This document shows positions 11,620 to 23,794 of a stretch of DNA of 64,000 nucleotides, one piece after another (position 1 is the stretch's first letter; each line of letters starts with the position of its first letter). The stretch spans positions 8,958,185 to 9,022,184 of the forward strand of contig NW_022097993.1 in assembly GCF_002288925.2 (NCBI RefSeq), written 5' to 3'. Source of the stretch: Delphinapterus leucas (lineage: Eukaryota; Chordata; Mammalia; Artiodactyla; Monodontidae). Made by a program: the position numbers and the translations under genes. Below the pieces are notes generated by a model, which was not told the origin of the DNA, did no database searches, and worked only from the letters and a program-made list of their open reading frames with translations.

Positions 11620-12720
11620 TTTATACTTCTGTAAAATACAACTCCAATATAACACACCCATTTTAAGTAATGCATAGATTTTAGTTAAATATTAATGGAA
11701 ATGTTCACGTAAATTTCAAATTCGCTGATCTTAGCTTTCATAAAACCAATATTCAAAACAGTCACATATGCACTGTGAACACAACTAAAATGTATATAAC
11801 TAAGAAAAATACCCTTCCTAGCTGTTTTCTCTGTGCAATATGCTCACTTTGAATAATAAACAAATACAGATTCTTAAAATTCTAAAAATCTCTTTTAACA
11901 GTACCAAAAATAATGCAGTCTGCATTAATTAGTGTCCATAAAATTTATTGAACTATGAGATGACGATTTTAGTAAACAGAGAAAGCAAGTTAATTTTTAA
12001 AACCATGCTGAAAATAACAATTTCTCAAGGGATTTATTTTCATTAATCAGCATTTCTTCACACTCAGTACAAGTTTAAATAAGTCTGTGTGAATGCTTAT
12101 TCACAAATTCTTTTAACTCTTGTGATGAAATGGGCTAATTCTATTGCTTGTGAGTTAAGCTTCATTCAGACTGAGCTTAGATATCTTTTCAGAAATTAAC
12201 TGATGAATGTAAAACTATAAAATGTGTCAATTTAATGTACCCTACTGATTTATTATCTGCATCATTTAATGGGGTCTCAGGCACCTCGGGCCTCTCTTCC
12301 CTCAATTATAAAGCCAGGACGCTGTCAGAGGAGCCTCCAAGCTCCCGTCCAGCTTTAATTATGGCTCCATGTTTGGGCTGAGTGGGACTTTCTTCCACTT
12401 GTGCTCAATTCTGATGCATTTTTCTGGAGTATTATCTCTACTTTTATGCTATATTTTTAGCTGCCTTCGTACTTGTGCTCTAGCCACATGTTTCACATTT
12501 TTTAGAATCTAATTTTGAGCAATGTATACCTAAGTAAATCCTTGAATTTGGGGGGTGTAGTTATTTAAAACGAACCTACTATGACCATATTTTGTCAGGA
12601 ATTGAGTCATTGTTAAGCTAGGATAAATTGTACCTTATCCCTACTATTTCTCGATTAGATATACAGTGGCAAGTGGGAAGATACGTTGTCACCATTTCTA
12701 TTAAAGCTGACAACATTAAT
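11620..12720. other. AT-rich unassigned DNA with a possible conserved element
   Basis: No transposon or gene recognised. About 12240-12480 differs from its surroundings: more balanced composition, a CTTTAATTATGG homeodomain-type core near 12352 and a CAATTATAAA near 12303. See the finding on this stretch. Confidence 0.35.
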
Positions 12721-12732
12721 AATAATAACCAC

Positions 12733-13256
12733 GTTTTATATATACATATATAGATAGATAGATACGCACACACACACACAATGGAATATTACTGAGCTAT
12801 AAAAAAGAATGTAATAATGCCATTTGCAGCAACATGGATGGACCTAGAGATTATCATACTAAGTGAAATAAGTCAGATAGGGAAACACAAATATCATAGG
12901 ATATCACTCGTGTGGAATCTAAAATATGACACAAATGAACTTATCTATGAACCAGAAACAGACTCACAGACATAGAGAACAGACTTGTGGTTGCCAAGGG
13001 GGAGGGGAGCAGGGGGAGGGATGGAGTGGGAGTTTGGGATTAGCCGATGCAAATGATTATATATGGGATGGATAAACAACAAGGTCTTACTGTACAGCAC
13101 AGGGAGCTATATTCAATATCCTGTGATAAACCACAATGGAAAAGAATAAAAAAAAGAATGTACACATATATATGCATAACTGAATCAGTTTTCCATACAG
13201 CAAAAGTAACATAAGAGTGTAAATCTTAACACTGTAAACTGTACTTCAAAAAAAAA
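12733..13256 (+). mobile_element. 5'-truncated L1 3' end
   Basis: Last part of ORF2 (ATGGAATATTACTGAGC onward) and 3'UTR through TTCAAAAAAAAAA. The perfect 12-bp target duplication AATAATAACCAC is at 12721-12732 and 13257-13268. The 5' edge carries GATA and CA microsatellite expansion. Same L1 subfamily style as 35064 and 16884. Confidence 0.93.
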
Positions 13257-13268
13257 AATAATAACCAC

Positions 13269-14095
13269 ATTGATTATAACATTTGAATGTGATTTCAAGA
13301 TAGAGGCTTCTCTAAATCCCTTCTTGGTTGTAGAAGTAGACAAATCTTTATTATATCTTCCCTAATATTTTACTCTGAAGCAATTCTAACTCAGCATTGG
13401 CAATAAACACATCCTAGCAGCTCCTGGACGATATCCCAAATATCCTTCTGTACTTCTCAAATCCGTGACATACTTGTGTAGGCTCCTATCTTTTAGACAC
13501 AAGGCAGGTTTTAGGAGGACTGTTGCTCCCGGCCCCTTGCTGAAGGCAGTACTGAGTCTGGGTTCTTCTTCCATCTCGAGGAGCCCTTGCGAAGAGATAC
13601 TCAGTCTGTTTCTCTGATGTTTCTAAGAAACGGCCATGGAAGGAGGACGGTAACAAAGAGATAAGGTCATTCGTCCATGGGAAGACCAGCCACCTTCCTC
13701 GGGCAAGCGCAGGGCGGGACCCAAACACGGCTCCTCCAGCCCTGGGGCTGTTCTCACGGCCAGTTCCGAGCAGCTGGGGAGACACATTCATCCATAACCT
13801 GTGAACAGTAATCTACATGCGCAATGTGGAGCTCGTAAAATTGGAACCTATCAGTCACGTCCTTGGTCTCATATGTTACCTCTTGCTTTGAGATCTTTCA
13901 CTCCTCACCATTAGTTTTCAAAATGAATCCCTTACGATGTATGGGGGACTTTCTTTCAGTTTATAGATCTGTTGCAGTCTTCCTGTCCTTACAAAGTTAC
14001 TCTCATTTTACAATTGCCCTCGATGGCCAGGCGAGGTTGGTGACTTCCAAGGGAGCGGAGTTAAATAATTCTATCACTTTCCTCGCAACATCCTG
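13269..14095. other. Unassigned DNA
   Basis: No gene or repeat recognised. A 101-codon minus-strand frame (13486-13791) has no recognisable motif. Confidence 0.35.
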
Positions 14096-14099
14096 ATAA

Positions 14100-15340
14100 A
14101 ATCTTCCGTGCTCATTGCTTCCACTTCCTCACCACACACCCCTCCTTAACCCTGCAGTGTGGCTTTGGCCATCATGGCTCTTCTGCCCTCATGAAAGGTC
14201 ACCACTCAGCGTCTATTCTCAGGTCCCGTATTTATTCGCGACACTAAAATTCTTGTCGGCACTTTTCTTTCTGACACTTTCTCCCCCTGCAGCTTCCTCG
14301 ACACGCCAAGGTCTTCACGCCATCATCTTGCCATTGCATTTTTGTGTGGCCTTGCTCTGTATTGCAGTGTCCGTCAAGGAGTTGCCCTTAGTCTCCTGTT
14401 CTCAGGCACTTTCTCCCTTGGCAGTTAATTCCAAGGCTTCAGTTATCTTCTGTCTGTGAATGATCTGCCCACTGAAAGTCTCTCTCATGAATATCCTGCC
14501 AGCACCTTGGTTAAACTCACCCTCTCCCCTGTCAAGCCAGCTCTTCCTTCTTGGGCTGTCCGGCTCTGCTAATGGCACCATCGTCTGTCACTATGAGCTC
14601 AAAATGAATCATATCAATGTCATCTTCCAAATGCACTTGTCCCCTCCTTCCTATGCTCATTACCAGATGCTTCAACTCTCACCCCTATTGTATTCAATAC
14701 TGGAAACCTACTGATTCATTTAAATAACTCATCCTCCCGAAGCCCAGCTCTGATCCGGTCATTACCCTGCTCTGACGTCTCCCCTGGGTCCTCATTGCCT
14801 AGAGAATCAGGTCTAAGTTTCCAAGCCTAACTTTCAAGGTCCTGATTGGCCAGGAGCCAAACTACTTTTCGACCTCCTTTCTCACCACTTCCCTTTCCTC
14901 AAAGAAACTGCCTACAGTTATGCCCACGTGTCCTGAATCTTTCCACCTCACTGCCTTTGCTGGTGTGTCCTCCGCCCACAAGGCCGTGCAGTGAGGACCT
15001 GGCCCAGGTGCTCACCCCCCACGACTTTCCCTCTTCTCTCTGTAGAATTTTACATCTCTCTCAGGTCACCTATAAAAACTTGGTTGTAACTTTTTACTAT
15101 ATTTTCTCATTTTGCTGTGTTCTGGGGATAAAAAGTGAGCAATTCAGAGTTCCCACGTCCCAGGTACATGTTAGGCTCTGGGCATGTGAAGTTCCCATGT
15201 ACGTGTCATGTGTCACCTACCTGACTCTAGAAGCTTCTTGAGAGTGAAAACTGTGATTCTTTTCTGCATCTTCTGAAACATCGAGCACTGGAACACCACC
15301 CATGCACACATCATTTAAATGGATGATCAAACACTGAGTC
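14100..15340 (+). mobile_element. Long L2 LINE relic (ORF2 to 3' end)
   Basis: About 1.2 kb of pyrimidine-rich sequence in L2 order: an AACCCTGCAGTGTGGCTTT block near 14151, ACTAAAATTCTTGTCGGC near 14244, ATGGCACCATC near 14572, GGTCATTACCCTGCTCTGAC near 14757, CACTGCCTTTGCTGG near 14949, then a CTTCTTGAGAGTGAAAACTG block at 15233 like the L2 3' end. Overlapping chance frames of 77-131 codons are remnants or accidents; none is intact reverse transcriptase. Confidence 0.68.
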
Positions 15341-15924
15341 TCAAGCTTCCTGACCATGGTCCCCTCTCCCACCTCCGTCCTGTGCACTTCTCTGCTTGAT
15401 ATCTGCTCTTGGATTTCAGAATTCAGTTGACAAGGTTTATGTGAAAATCCATGCAAAATTATGAATATCATACCAAATTGTTCCCTGCTTAAAACTCTAA
15501 AAAAGGGTTCTATTCTGCTTTACAAGAAATGCATACAAAACCAGCCAAGGAAAAGTTGCACTTCTTGTTGTTGCTGGGGCCTTGACTGGTAGCATCCTTG
15601 TACCTTTGCCAACTTACAAGATAAAGGAAGGGACGCCTCCACTTTGAGGCGTTCCACATGAGGATACCTCTGGATTTAGATTTTAAAATCAATTTACTCC
15701 AAAGGGTTTGGTAAGGAAACAAAGACCCTCGCAAATGCTATTGGTGGAAGAAAGCCACATAGAAAGAAGGTAAAGGGTTCAACAGCAGGTCCTTGGAGTT
15801 CAACAGACAGCACGACGCCAAAATGCTGTCTCCGGCTCAGGTGTTGCTCTTCACAGGGGAGAGCCAGGGCATTTTCTAAGATCGAAGTAACCTTTTCAGG
15901 AATCTCTGAGGTTGGTAATGATTT
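15341..15924. other. Unassigned DNA
   Basis: I see no recognisable repeat or exon in this stretch. Confidence 0.35.
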
Positions 15925-16038
15925 TACATCTATTTTATAAGGAAGACACAGGGGCGAGGAGAGCTTGAGGCATCCTCGTAAGGTGGCACCATCGGTAGGT
16001 TGCAGAGTGGGGGGTCTGAAGCCAGGCAGCCCGAGCAC
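15925..16038 (-). mobile_element. MIR SINE, minus strand
   Basis: Reads in the order of a reversed MIR: TTTATAAGGAAGACACAGGG (like 'acagatgaggaaactgagg'), then GGTTGCAGAGTGGGGGG, then TGAAGCCAGGCAGCCCGAG. Old tRNA-derived SINE; non-functional. Confidence 0.7.
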
Positions 16039-16874
16039 AGGTTGAGGGGTGAACGGCCCCGCAGCTGAGAACCGAGGGTTGCGGTGGGATGTCGCTAGTC
16101 CGCCCTATTCTCAGAGGGTCCACGTTCCCCACAGGCAGGCTCTGCCATCCTCCACTGGGAACTGGCCCTTTCCTGCCCCTTTTGCTGTACGACGCTTTGT
16201 GGTCCACTCCCCGAGCTTTCCTTCCATTCGGGTCCCCGCCCTGCTGTGTATCAGTGGCCCTGGGCCGGGCACGGGGCTGGCCGGGCAGCAGCAGCCCTGG
16301 TGCCCTCATCCTGCCTGGCCCCATGAGCCCTGGGTGACCGTGGCACAAGCCCGGGCTCAGGACAGTCAGTGGTCCCGGGATCCCATCCCCAGCCCCAACC
16401 CAGCGCCCACTGCTAAACGCCTGATCCAAGGGGCACAGTTCGGTGATTTAATGAGAGCCTTCACTTAAAAAGGTGGTATGTGAGGTGCCGTGAGATACAG
16501 TAACGTCTGTAATTGTGAGAAGCAGAGGCTCACGTGGATAAAGGTTTTCTCTCTTCCCAGGTACAAGGGCATGCAAGTAAACCACTGGAAAACCTTGTAA
16601 CCGCCTATGACTGTTACCCAGCACTAAGCAGCCTTCAAACATCACTGTCTCCCCAGGGGGCCGACCTCATTCTCAGGGTGAGAGCTTCATGCTGGGGCGG
16701 AGGCGGGGGAGTCCTAGAAGCAAGCCTCTGCAAAGAAGCCTATTTAAAAGTTTTCTTTGTTTTAAATATATATTGCTCAGACCGCTCACTTCAGTCGAAG
16801 GTAGCTGATAAAAACAAATACGATGAACCACAAAAATTAAGTAAATGAAATGTCACAGTTCCTTACTGATGAAT
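16039..16874. other. Unassigned DNA with GC-rich part
   Basis: 16040-16430 is GC-rich and carries long overlapping frames on both strands (164 codons minus, 139 codons plus). None has a recognisable domain, and open frames on both strands at once are expected from GC-rich composition. No exon is called. Confidence 0.35.
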
Positions 16875-16883
16875 AAATAGCAT

Positions 16884-17088
16884 TTTTATGCAAACTATTA
16901 TATATAGGGTGGATAAACAACAAGGGCCTACTTTACAGCACAGGGAACTATATTCAATATCCTGGGATAAACCATAATGGAAACGAATATGAAAAAGAAT
17001 GTATATCTATGTGTATAACTGAATCACTTTGCTGTACAGCAGAAACTAACACAACATTGCAAATCAACTCTACTTCAATAAAAAAAAA
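16884..17088 (+). mobile_element. L1 3'UTR tail, strongly 5'-truncated
   Basis: Contains only the last 205 bp of an L1 (CAGGGAACTATATTCAATAT, then TTTGCTGTACAGCAGAAAC, then an A tail). The target duplication AAATAGCAT is at 16875-16883 and 17089-17097. Confidence 0.93.
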
Positions 17089-17097
17089 AAATAGCAT

Positions 17098-17680
17098 CTC
17101 TAGGTAAGAAATACAAAAGAAAAAGACAGACAAACCCCAGAATGCTTGATTTCACCAGGAAAGGGATCACATTTAGAATGTTTCCAAAAGTTTCACTATA
17201 TTGTAACACTAGCTTAGAAGTAAATTCTCAATATGTTGTAAGTCACCTAGGGAAAGATGCATTTTGGTTAATTTAAATAAAAACAAATTTTCTAAATAAA
17301 AATGCCACTCCCTTGACCCAGCAATTCTCATGACAAAGGTCCTGGGCTCAGCCCTGGCCTGCGGCTTATTTTGTAATTTGCTCTCGCTTGTTCCTGAAAC
17401 CTGTGCAATGTTTCCGTGCAGTTAGAAGTGAAGCTTGGGTGCACATACTGTGCCATTCTTGGTAGTCGTGCCCCGGAAGCCAGTCCAAGCAGCCTCACTC
17501 CATTCTGTGCGAAGCTAACCAGCCTCCCAGCCTCCATCCCGGGCCAGGAGTGACATTCCTCATGCCAAGTGGCTTTTTAGCTCTTCCTCATGATTTTTAT
17601 CACGACAGTTCCAAGTTAACTCTGTACACAATTTAAGCAGCAGGCCCGTGACAGAGTATGAAGGGGTTTTGTCATTAAAT
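17098..17680. other. Unassigned DNA
   Basis: I recognise nothing in this interval. Confidence 0.35.
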
Positions 17681-17691
17681 GAATTCTGACA

Positions 17692-18243
17692 ATGGATAAA
17701 GAAGACGTGGCACATATATACAATGGAATATTACTCAGCCATAAAAAGAAACGAAATTGAGTTGCTTGTAGTGAGGCGGATGGACCTAGAGGCTGTCATA
17801 CAGAGTGAAGTAAGTCAGAAAGAGAAGAACAAATACCGTATGCTAACACATACATATGGAATCTAAAAAAACAAAAAGGTCATGAAGAACCTAGGGGCAG
17901 GACATGAATAAAGACGCAGACCTACTAGAGAATGGACTTGAGGATATGGGGAGGGGGAAGGGTAAGCTGTGACAAAGTGAGACAGTGGCATGGACATATA
18001 TACACTACCAAGCGTAAAATGGTTAGCTAGTGGGAAGCAGCTGCATAGCACAGGGAGATCAGCTCGGTGCTTTGTGACCACCTAAAGGGGTGGGATAGGG
18101 AGGGTGGGAGGGAGGGAGATGCAAGAGGGAAGAGGTATAGGGATATATGTATACGTATAACTGATTCACTCTGTTATAAAGCAGAAACTAACACACCATT
18201 GTAAAGCAATTATACTGCAATAAATATGTGAGAAAAAAAAAAA
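17692..18243 (+). mobile_element. 5'-truncated L1, young-type 3'UTR
   Basis: Holds the ORF2 C-terminus and a 3'UTR of the same type as the full-length L1 at 38.6-45.7 kb (ATCAGCTCGGTGCTTTGTGA). The perfect target duplication GAATTCTGACA is at 17681-17691 and 18244-18254. A G-rich tract with six G-runs at 18087-18116 could fold as a G-quadruplex. Confidence 0.94.
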
Positions 18244-18254
18244 GAATTCTGACA

Positions 18255-20985
18255 GCAAATGTTTTTCAGCAGAGTATGAATGATGCTCCTGTGGGGTCCC
18301 TGTTCAATGTGATCTCATTCAGTAAACAAGACTTAAGCACCTCCTACGGGCAACGTGCTCTGTGCATCGTAGTGGGGAGTCCGGGGAGTGGGTTCCAGGG
18401 GTGAGGGGCCCTGGAACTTAGCAGCCACAGGTTTATCATCCAGCAGAGAAGGACTTATCCCTTCAATAACCCTACTACATGCCGACCACAGGACGTGCCA
18501 TGGGAATGCAGAAGAGTAATTCTGAGAAATCCTTAAGAAAACTGCTGGTGGAAGAGAGTGTCCTTTTTTAGTAGGAAAGAGATACCCACATCTATCATTT
18601 ACAGTATATTTATGCACAAATGCAGGAAAAATAAATTATGATCCTTTCCTAAAAGAGGATGCATAGAATCTGAGTGGTTGATGACATTCAAATGAGCCTT
18701 CATGAAATTCTCTAGTATTCAGAATTTATTAAACTTTCTTGGATTCAGGAAGCATGAGCACAGGATTCTTCTGAGAAGAGGAGGAAAGAAAAAAAAAATC
18801 TCCCTCCATGAGTATTCCTTTCTACCAGAAGTACGCTTTCCAGAATTGACCATCTGAAGAATTTTCCTTTGCTTCAGACTTAGCCCAGGGAAGCATCGTG
18901 GAAGTTTGGTGGCAATGGTGGCAGCTTATTTTGCCCTTGGGCTCCAACCCTGCACTCTGAAACAACCTGGTGAGGTCTGGGCTTAAGCAAAGCCATGCGC
19001 AGTGATGCCCGGCCTGACCTTTAGGCAAGAAGTGGTTTTCTGGTCCTTGAATATACGCGTGGAAACGAACCTCATCCACTTATGCAAGTGAATACCCTGT
19101 ACCAAGGACAGTCCAGGTTAGCTGGCGTAAAAATGTTACTGTGTTGCTTTAGAAAATAGATGAAAAGACACTAACCCTTCTGAACTGTAGCTGTGGAAAA
19201 TAATATTAACTCTACATGTCAGGATGAAAAACACGTATTTACGTTTCAGATATTTTTGTTTCCCCGTCTCCAGTCTTAACCCCCAAATAACGCGTAAGCA
19301 TGTCCAAAGAAGCACTTCATTTTTATAGCCGTGCTTACAGAAAGCCAACAGCACCTGGATGACTTCTCCCCTCTAATTGCTTACGGCCGTAATTTCTAGC
19401 ACGTTGTAGTAGCTGGGGCTGTCTGCAATAGCAAAGCACTTCCTTTTTCATTTCAAGCACAGCAAAAAAAAAAAAAAAAAAACGTTCCCTGCAGAGCTGG
19501 ACGGTGAGAAAGTTTGGTACTCTCACCGCTCCTACGATAGGAAAGGAAAAGAGATTTCTAGTCTGGTCAGATAATTAGAAATCTTGGTTCTCCAATTCCC
19601 AGGGGAACTCTATGGCCAGCAAACCAGAATATCCTAGACTGTGCATTCTGTGACATAAGATACCACAGCAGGTCGGGGTTTAGACCTGTGTGCTGGGTGG
19701 TTTCCACCTCCTACTTCTCTGAAAAGGATTCCTTTACTCACCAGGTCAAAGGATATGGTTGGCAAAGTTTACTAAAGAATTCAGAAAGCAAACCAAAATA
19801 CTTCTGGAGGAAGCAGGCATGAATGATGTGGCGTCCTTGTGAAGGGACATCTAGCTGTAGAAACCCAGAGGACTGATTCGCTATTTCAGACCCAGGGGAA
19901 CGTGGTGCAGAGAGTAACATCTACGAGCTGGGAGCTTGTTTAATGACATGTTAGCTCGAGCCTAAAGTGTAGTAAACGTTCACTGCCCAGAGTATATAAT
20001 GAAGCGGTGGGCAATGCCTTTTATCAGATGTTTCTTAATCATTCGGGGCCCATTAACAGTCACAACAGAGGCAAACAGAAACTGTGACATGTGCCTCTAA
20101 AAATACTGCTTATTGGCAACTGCTCCCTGGAAGAGGTATTTTGTGTTCATTGGAAGCATAAGTGTGTGAGTGAAATTTTCCAGCAGTTCACAAAAATACC
20201 CGGACCACATCAAGGGCACGTCTGTGAACTCCAGAAAAAAGTGAAAGTCCCGGGAAGCATTAGAAACCCGCGTTATCTCCTATGGGGCAGATTGACCATC
20301 ACTAAACAGCTCCTTTTGTCTTGACATAATAAGGATTAAACGGTAGGGAAGTGATCCACGTGCAAATTTGCATCCAACGCGGTTTGCCTCCAGCCCACGC
20401 GGGTTACTGTTTTCACATGTGCTCTTCTGTGTGCAAGGTTTTGCCCGGTCCACACGGCTGTGACTCAACACATGTGGTGTCGCTCTTGCGGTCATTTTCA
20501 CTCCCCACAGGCTTGGGAAAGGCTCCTCTGTCATTCCAAGGCACAAGACATGACAATAGCAGACAAAAAGTGTCTTTGGTTTTTCTAGCTTTAAAGTGAT
20601 TTATTTTAGGTGGACACAGTGGACCATTGGGATGACTAACGCAAGAAATCAAGTGACAGCTAATCCAAAGGTCACGTGGTTTTGGTGACCATCACCCCTC
20701 CCCCAGTGACGCGGAGGCCTAACAAGTGTGTGTTTTATTTGGCGGATGTAGATGCCTTCCCTGAATATTCCAGACCAGACAAAGAGACATCAATTTAGCT
20801 GTTGCTTCTTTATGTGGCTCGGCCGCCTTTGCCCACCCCAGGGTGGATGCTCTTCCTGTTTCCTGCCTTACCCGTGCATTCGATTGTTTGAAGTCGAAAA
20901 TTCAAAATTCCATGCAACCACTTCTTCCTTAGATTTTCCTAAGAATCTCTCAAATCAGCCCACTTCTGTCCACTAACCCAGATAA
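18255..20985. other. Unassigned single-copy DNA
   Basis: About 2.7 kb with no recognised gene. An old MIR or L2 scrap may lie near 18310-18370 (AAGCACCTCCTACGGGCAAC), too weak to call. An A run of about 19 lies at 19464-19482. Confidence 0.35.
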
Positions 20986-21029
20986 GGTTACCATTGACTC
21001 TCCTCCAATTTCTTCCCCGGCAAACTCTT

Positions 21030-21560
21030 CTTATTGCTGCCAGAAGAAGGATCTTTGTAAGACAAGCATTTGGTTACATGAATCTCCCGCTAGCTCTTCT
21101 TTACCAACTTATTACTGTCAGGATAAAGCCCAAAGTATCAACACTCTTTTTTTTTTTTTTTTTGCGGTACGCGGGCCTCTCACTGTTGCGGCCTCTCCCG
21201 TTGCGGAACACAGGCTCCGGACACACAGGCTCAGCGGCCATGGCTCACGCGCCCAGCCACTCCGCAGCATGTGGGATCTTCCCAGACCGGGGCACGAACC
21301 CGCGTCCCCTGGACTCTCAACCACTGCGCCACCAGAGAAGCCCTCAACACTCTTACTTCCTACTCCCTCCCTACTTCCCTTTTTCCATAGGGAACTTCTT
21401 CCACTTACCCCCAAAGAACTTGCACTGGCCTTTGCACTTGCGGCTTCCTCTGCCTGGAATGCTCTACTGCTCAGAGTAACTCCTCCCATCCTGCAGGTCC
21501 CACCCCGCATGTCACTTCTCCTGGGGGGCTGGTCTTGGTGGGGGCCAAGGGAGGGGTATG
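21030..21560 (+). mobile_element. L2 LINE, split by a SINE
   Basis: The left part ends CAGGATAAAGCCCAAAGTA (like L2 'caggataaagtccaaactcc'). The right part carries CTTTGCACTTGCGGCTTCCT, TGCCTGGAATGCTC and CATGTCACTTCTC, the next L2 blocks in order. The SINE at 21149-21343 with its target duplication interrupts it, so the two parts are one insertion. Confidence 0.75.
21149..21343 (-). mobile_element. Cetacean CHR-type SINE, short form, minus strand
   Basis: On the minus strand it begins GGGCTTCTCTGGTGGCGCAG and contains the GC-rich cetacean body (GTTGCGG/CTCTCCCG segment) and an A tail (T run at about 21147-21163). The target duplication TCAACACTCTT is at 21138-21148 and 21344-21354. It sits inside an older L2. 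About 21 bases of the tRNA-like part after the A box are missing relative to the copy at 61162. This form is typical of whales and dolphins. Confidence 0.93.
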
Positions 21561-21984
21561 TTGGCTGGACAGCCCGCTAAGCCATGTAGAAGCGTAAAGC
21601 GTAACAATGTACCTCCGTGGTCTGTAAGCTCTAGGGGGCCTCGCAATTGCCTGAGCCCCATGGGCAGTAGGTTTGGGGTGTGTCCTGGACATCAATTTGA
21701 CAAACTCTCCCAGGTGGCTGTGTTTCACGCCAAACTTCAAGGAGCAGTGCTTCAGCTCAAAAGTCATCAGGGTAGAAGATAATATGTAGAGAAAAATAAT
21801 TTCAAAGTACAAAAGATGTTCATCTTAGATGATAATTTATAGATTATAATTTAATAGATTTTGTCTCCCCTTGAGAGAGAGAATGACTACTGTGTAAATC
21901 AATTATACCTTGAAACATCTATTCTATTGCTATATATGACAATACATAGTAAATAGTAAATAAACCTGACAAGGTAATAATGAA
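21561..21984. other. Unassigned DNA
   Basis: I recognise no repeat or gene here. Confidence 0.35.
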
Positions 21985-22105
21985 AATTTGTTGAGTGCTT
22001 ATTACGAACCAAGTCCTATAGTATAAATATCGTATGTAGTAGAAAGAGGTAGCTGGTACCTGAACCCAGATATTCTGACATCAAAACCTGCAATGTTTCA
22101 ACACT
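21985..22105 (-). mobile_element. MIR SINE fragment, minus strand
   Basis: TTGAGTGCTTATTACGAACC matches the reversed MIR end, and after an internal deletion CTGAACCCAGATATTCTGAC matches the MIR tRNA-related side. Confidence 0.65.
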
Positions 22106-23319
22106 TACTGTGTTGACTGATTTAAAGAATTCAACTGTAGGATTTCCCAATATCAAATATAAACAAACACACAGAAAAATAAATAATTGGAATCAAAGCA
22201 CTGTACCACACGGATTGAGACAATTCTCACTGGCAAATCTCCTGAGAAATGAGACACACCTATAATAAATAAGAAGAAAGAAAATGCTACTTATGGTGTG
22301 GAATATTTACTTTGTGTTGAAAAGAGATTTTCAAACTGTAAAGCCATCTATAGATTTATTCCCATACATTGGAAAATAAAAATTAACAAATACAATTAAA
22401 AAGAAGAAAATGATTCACCCTCAAAAAGATGAGTTAAGGCGTTAGAGTCAATTCAACAAAAGCATTGAGGACCAAAACCGGAGGAAAAACATAGCAACAG
22501 AGAAAGTAAAACAGTAAGCATAGACTCATAACACTTAAGCATCCTCAAGAGGTCATCTGGCAATGACCTGTATGAGAAAAAAACTTTGCCTGAAAATTCC
22601 AAGACTCCAAGCTATCTGGCCGATGCCTCTATAACTAAGGAATTAAATGTTTGTCCTGCATTTCCCATACTGTTAATCTGGCTAGTAAGTTTATTACTGG
22701 GTTCCCGCTACTATTTCCTCAAAGCAGTCCCGTTTTCGCTCCCTGCACTAAAAGCCACTGCACTGGAGCTCACAAGATCTTCCTCCAAGTTCATCCAAAG
22801 CATTTAAGGGCAAAAGCAGCATGTAAAACATGATGACTAGCTATGGATGAAAATAAAAGGAGAAAAAAAACCACAAACACATACTCTGTCCTGCGCTTTA
22901 AGAGTCTTAGAAAAGCCACACACTCATTAAGAGGAAACAAACAACCGACAGCAAACAAGATGAAAAAGGGCTACTTCTCATTAGTCTGTACGGAATTCTT
23001 TCAGTTTCTAAGTGCTTATATCCAAGAATATAATGATGTAATTCAGTAATGATAATCAGTGGTACCTGACAATTAAGTCCTCTTTTAATATTAACATTTC
23101 CATATTTAATCTCGTGTCACCGTGAAAGGGCACACTACATACCACGTTACCAAAGAGCTCTTATGTAAATGCTTTTCAAAATTCACATTTACATTCGTAC
23201 TTGAAAACCTACCCCTCGTCTGCTGCACAAATGGATTTCATAATTAAGACTTTGATAAAAGGAGTGGCGAAAGGGTAAATTATACATTGCTTACAACCCT
23301 TTGTTTTTTTAACGTGTGT
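22106..23319. other. AT-rich unassigned DNA
   Basis: No gene or transposon recognised. Frames of up to 73 codons show no motif. Confidence 0.35.
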
Positions 23320-23382
23320 GGAGATAGTCTTATGAACCATTAATACCGCTTCTAGAAATCTATCCCAAAGAAATAATCTGAG

Positions 23383-23420
<38 letters not shown>

Positions 23421-23790
23421 TGGTATTAATACAAAGGTGTTCACCATTGTAAACTTGTAATGGTGAAAAATTGGAAATAAACAAAATGTTAATCAATAGG
23501 GAAATTCCACGTGATGAATTATTACCAAGCCATTAAAATGAGTTTTGTGAAGCATTTTTCAAGAAAACAGATAAATGATTATGTTGCAAAGTTAAGTGAA
23601 TATGAGTAGAATATATAGTATGACCCAAAATGGTCCAAACACATACATTCTAAAAAGATCAGAAGAAAATATAGCAGCATGTTAGAAGTAGTGGTACTCA
23701 GCATAGTGGGATTATTAGCAAATTTTATTCCTTCTATTTTTCCTAGTTTTCTAATTTTACCCAGTAAATGTATATCACTTTTTCAGCCAG
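23320..23790 (+). mobile_element. Ancient L1M 3' end
   Basis: Shows the order of an old L1 3' end: ATTGGAAATAAACAAAATGT near 23470, AATCAATAGGGAAATTCC, AAGCCATTAAAATGAG near 23528, then AGTATGACCC near 23618. Highly diverged. A (CA)n microsatellite (23385-23418) has grown inside. Confidence 0.65.
23385..23418. repeat. (CA)n microsatellite
   Basis: Uninterrupted AC dinucleotides, about 17 units, inside the old L1. Confidence 0.95.
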
Positions 23791-23794
23791 TAAG

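Noticed and set aside
15935..16468. 164-codon minus and 139-codon plus frames
   Set aside because: Same pattern of GC-driven frames on both strands; the minus frame begins inside a MIR.
18300..18480. Possible MIR or L2 scrap
   Set aside because: A few matching words (AAGCACCTCCTACGGG) but the order and length do not support a call.
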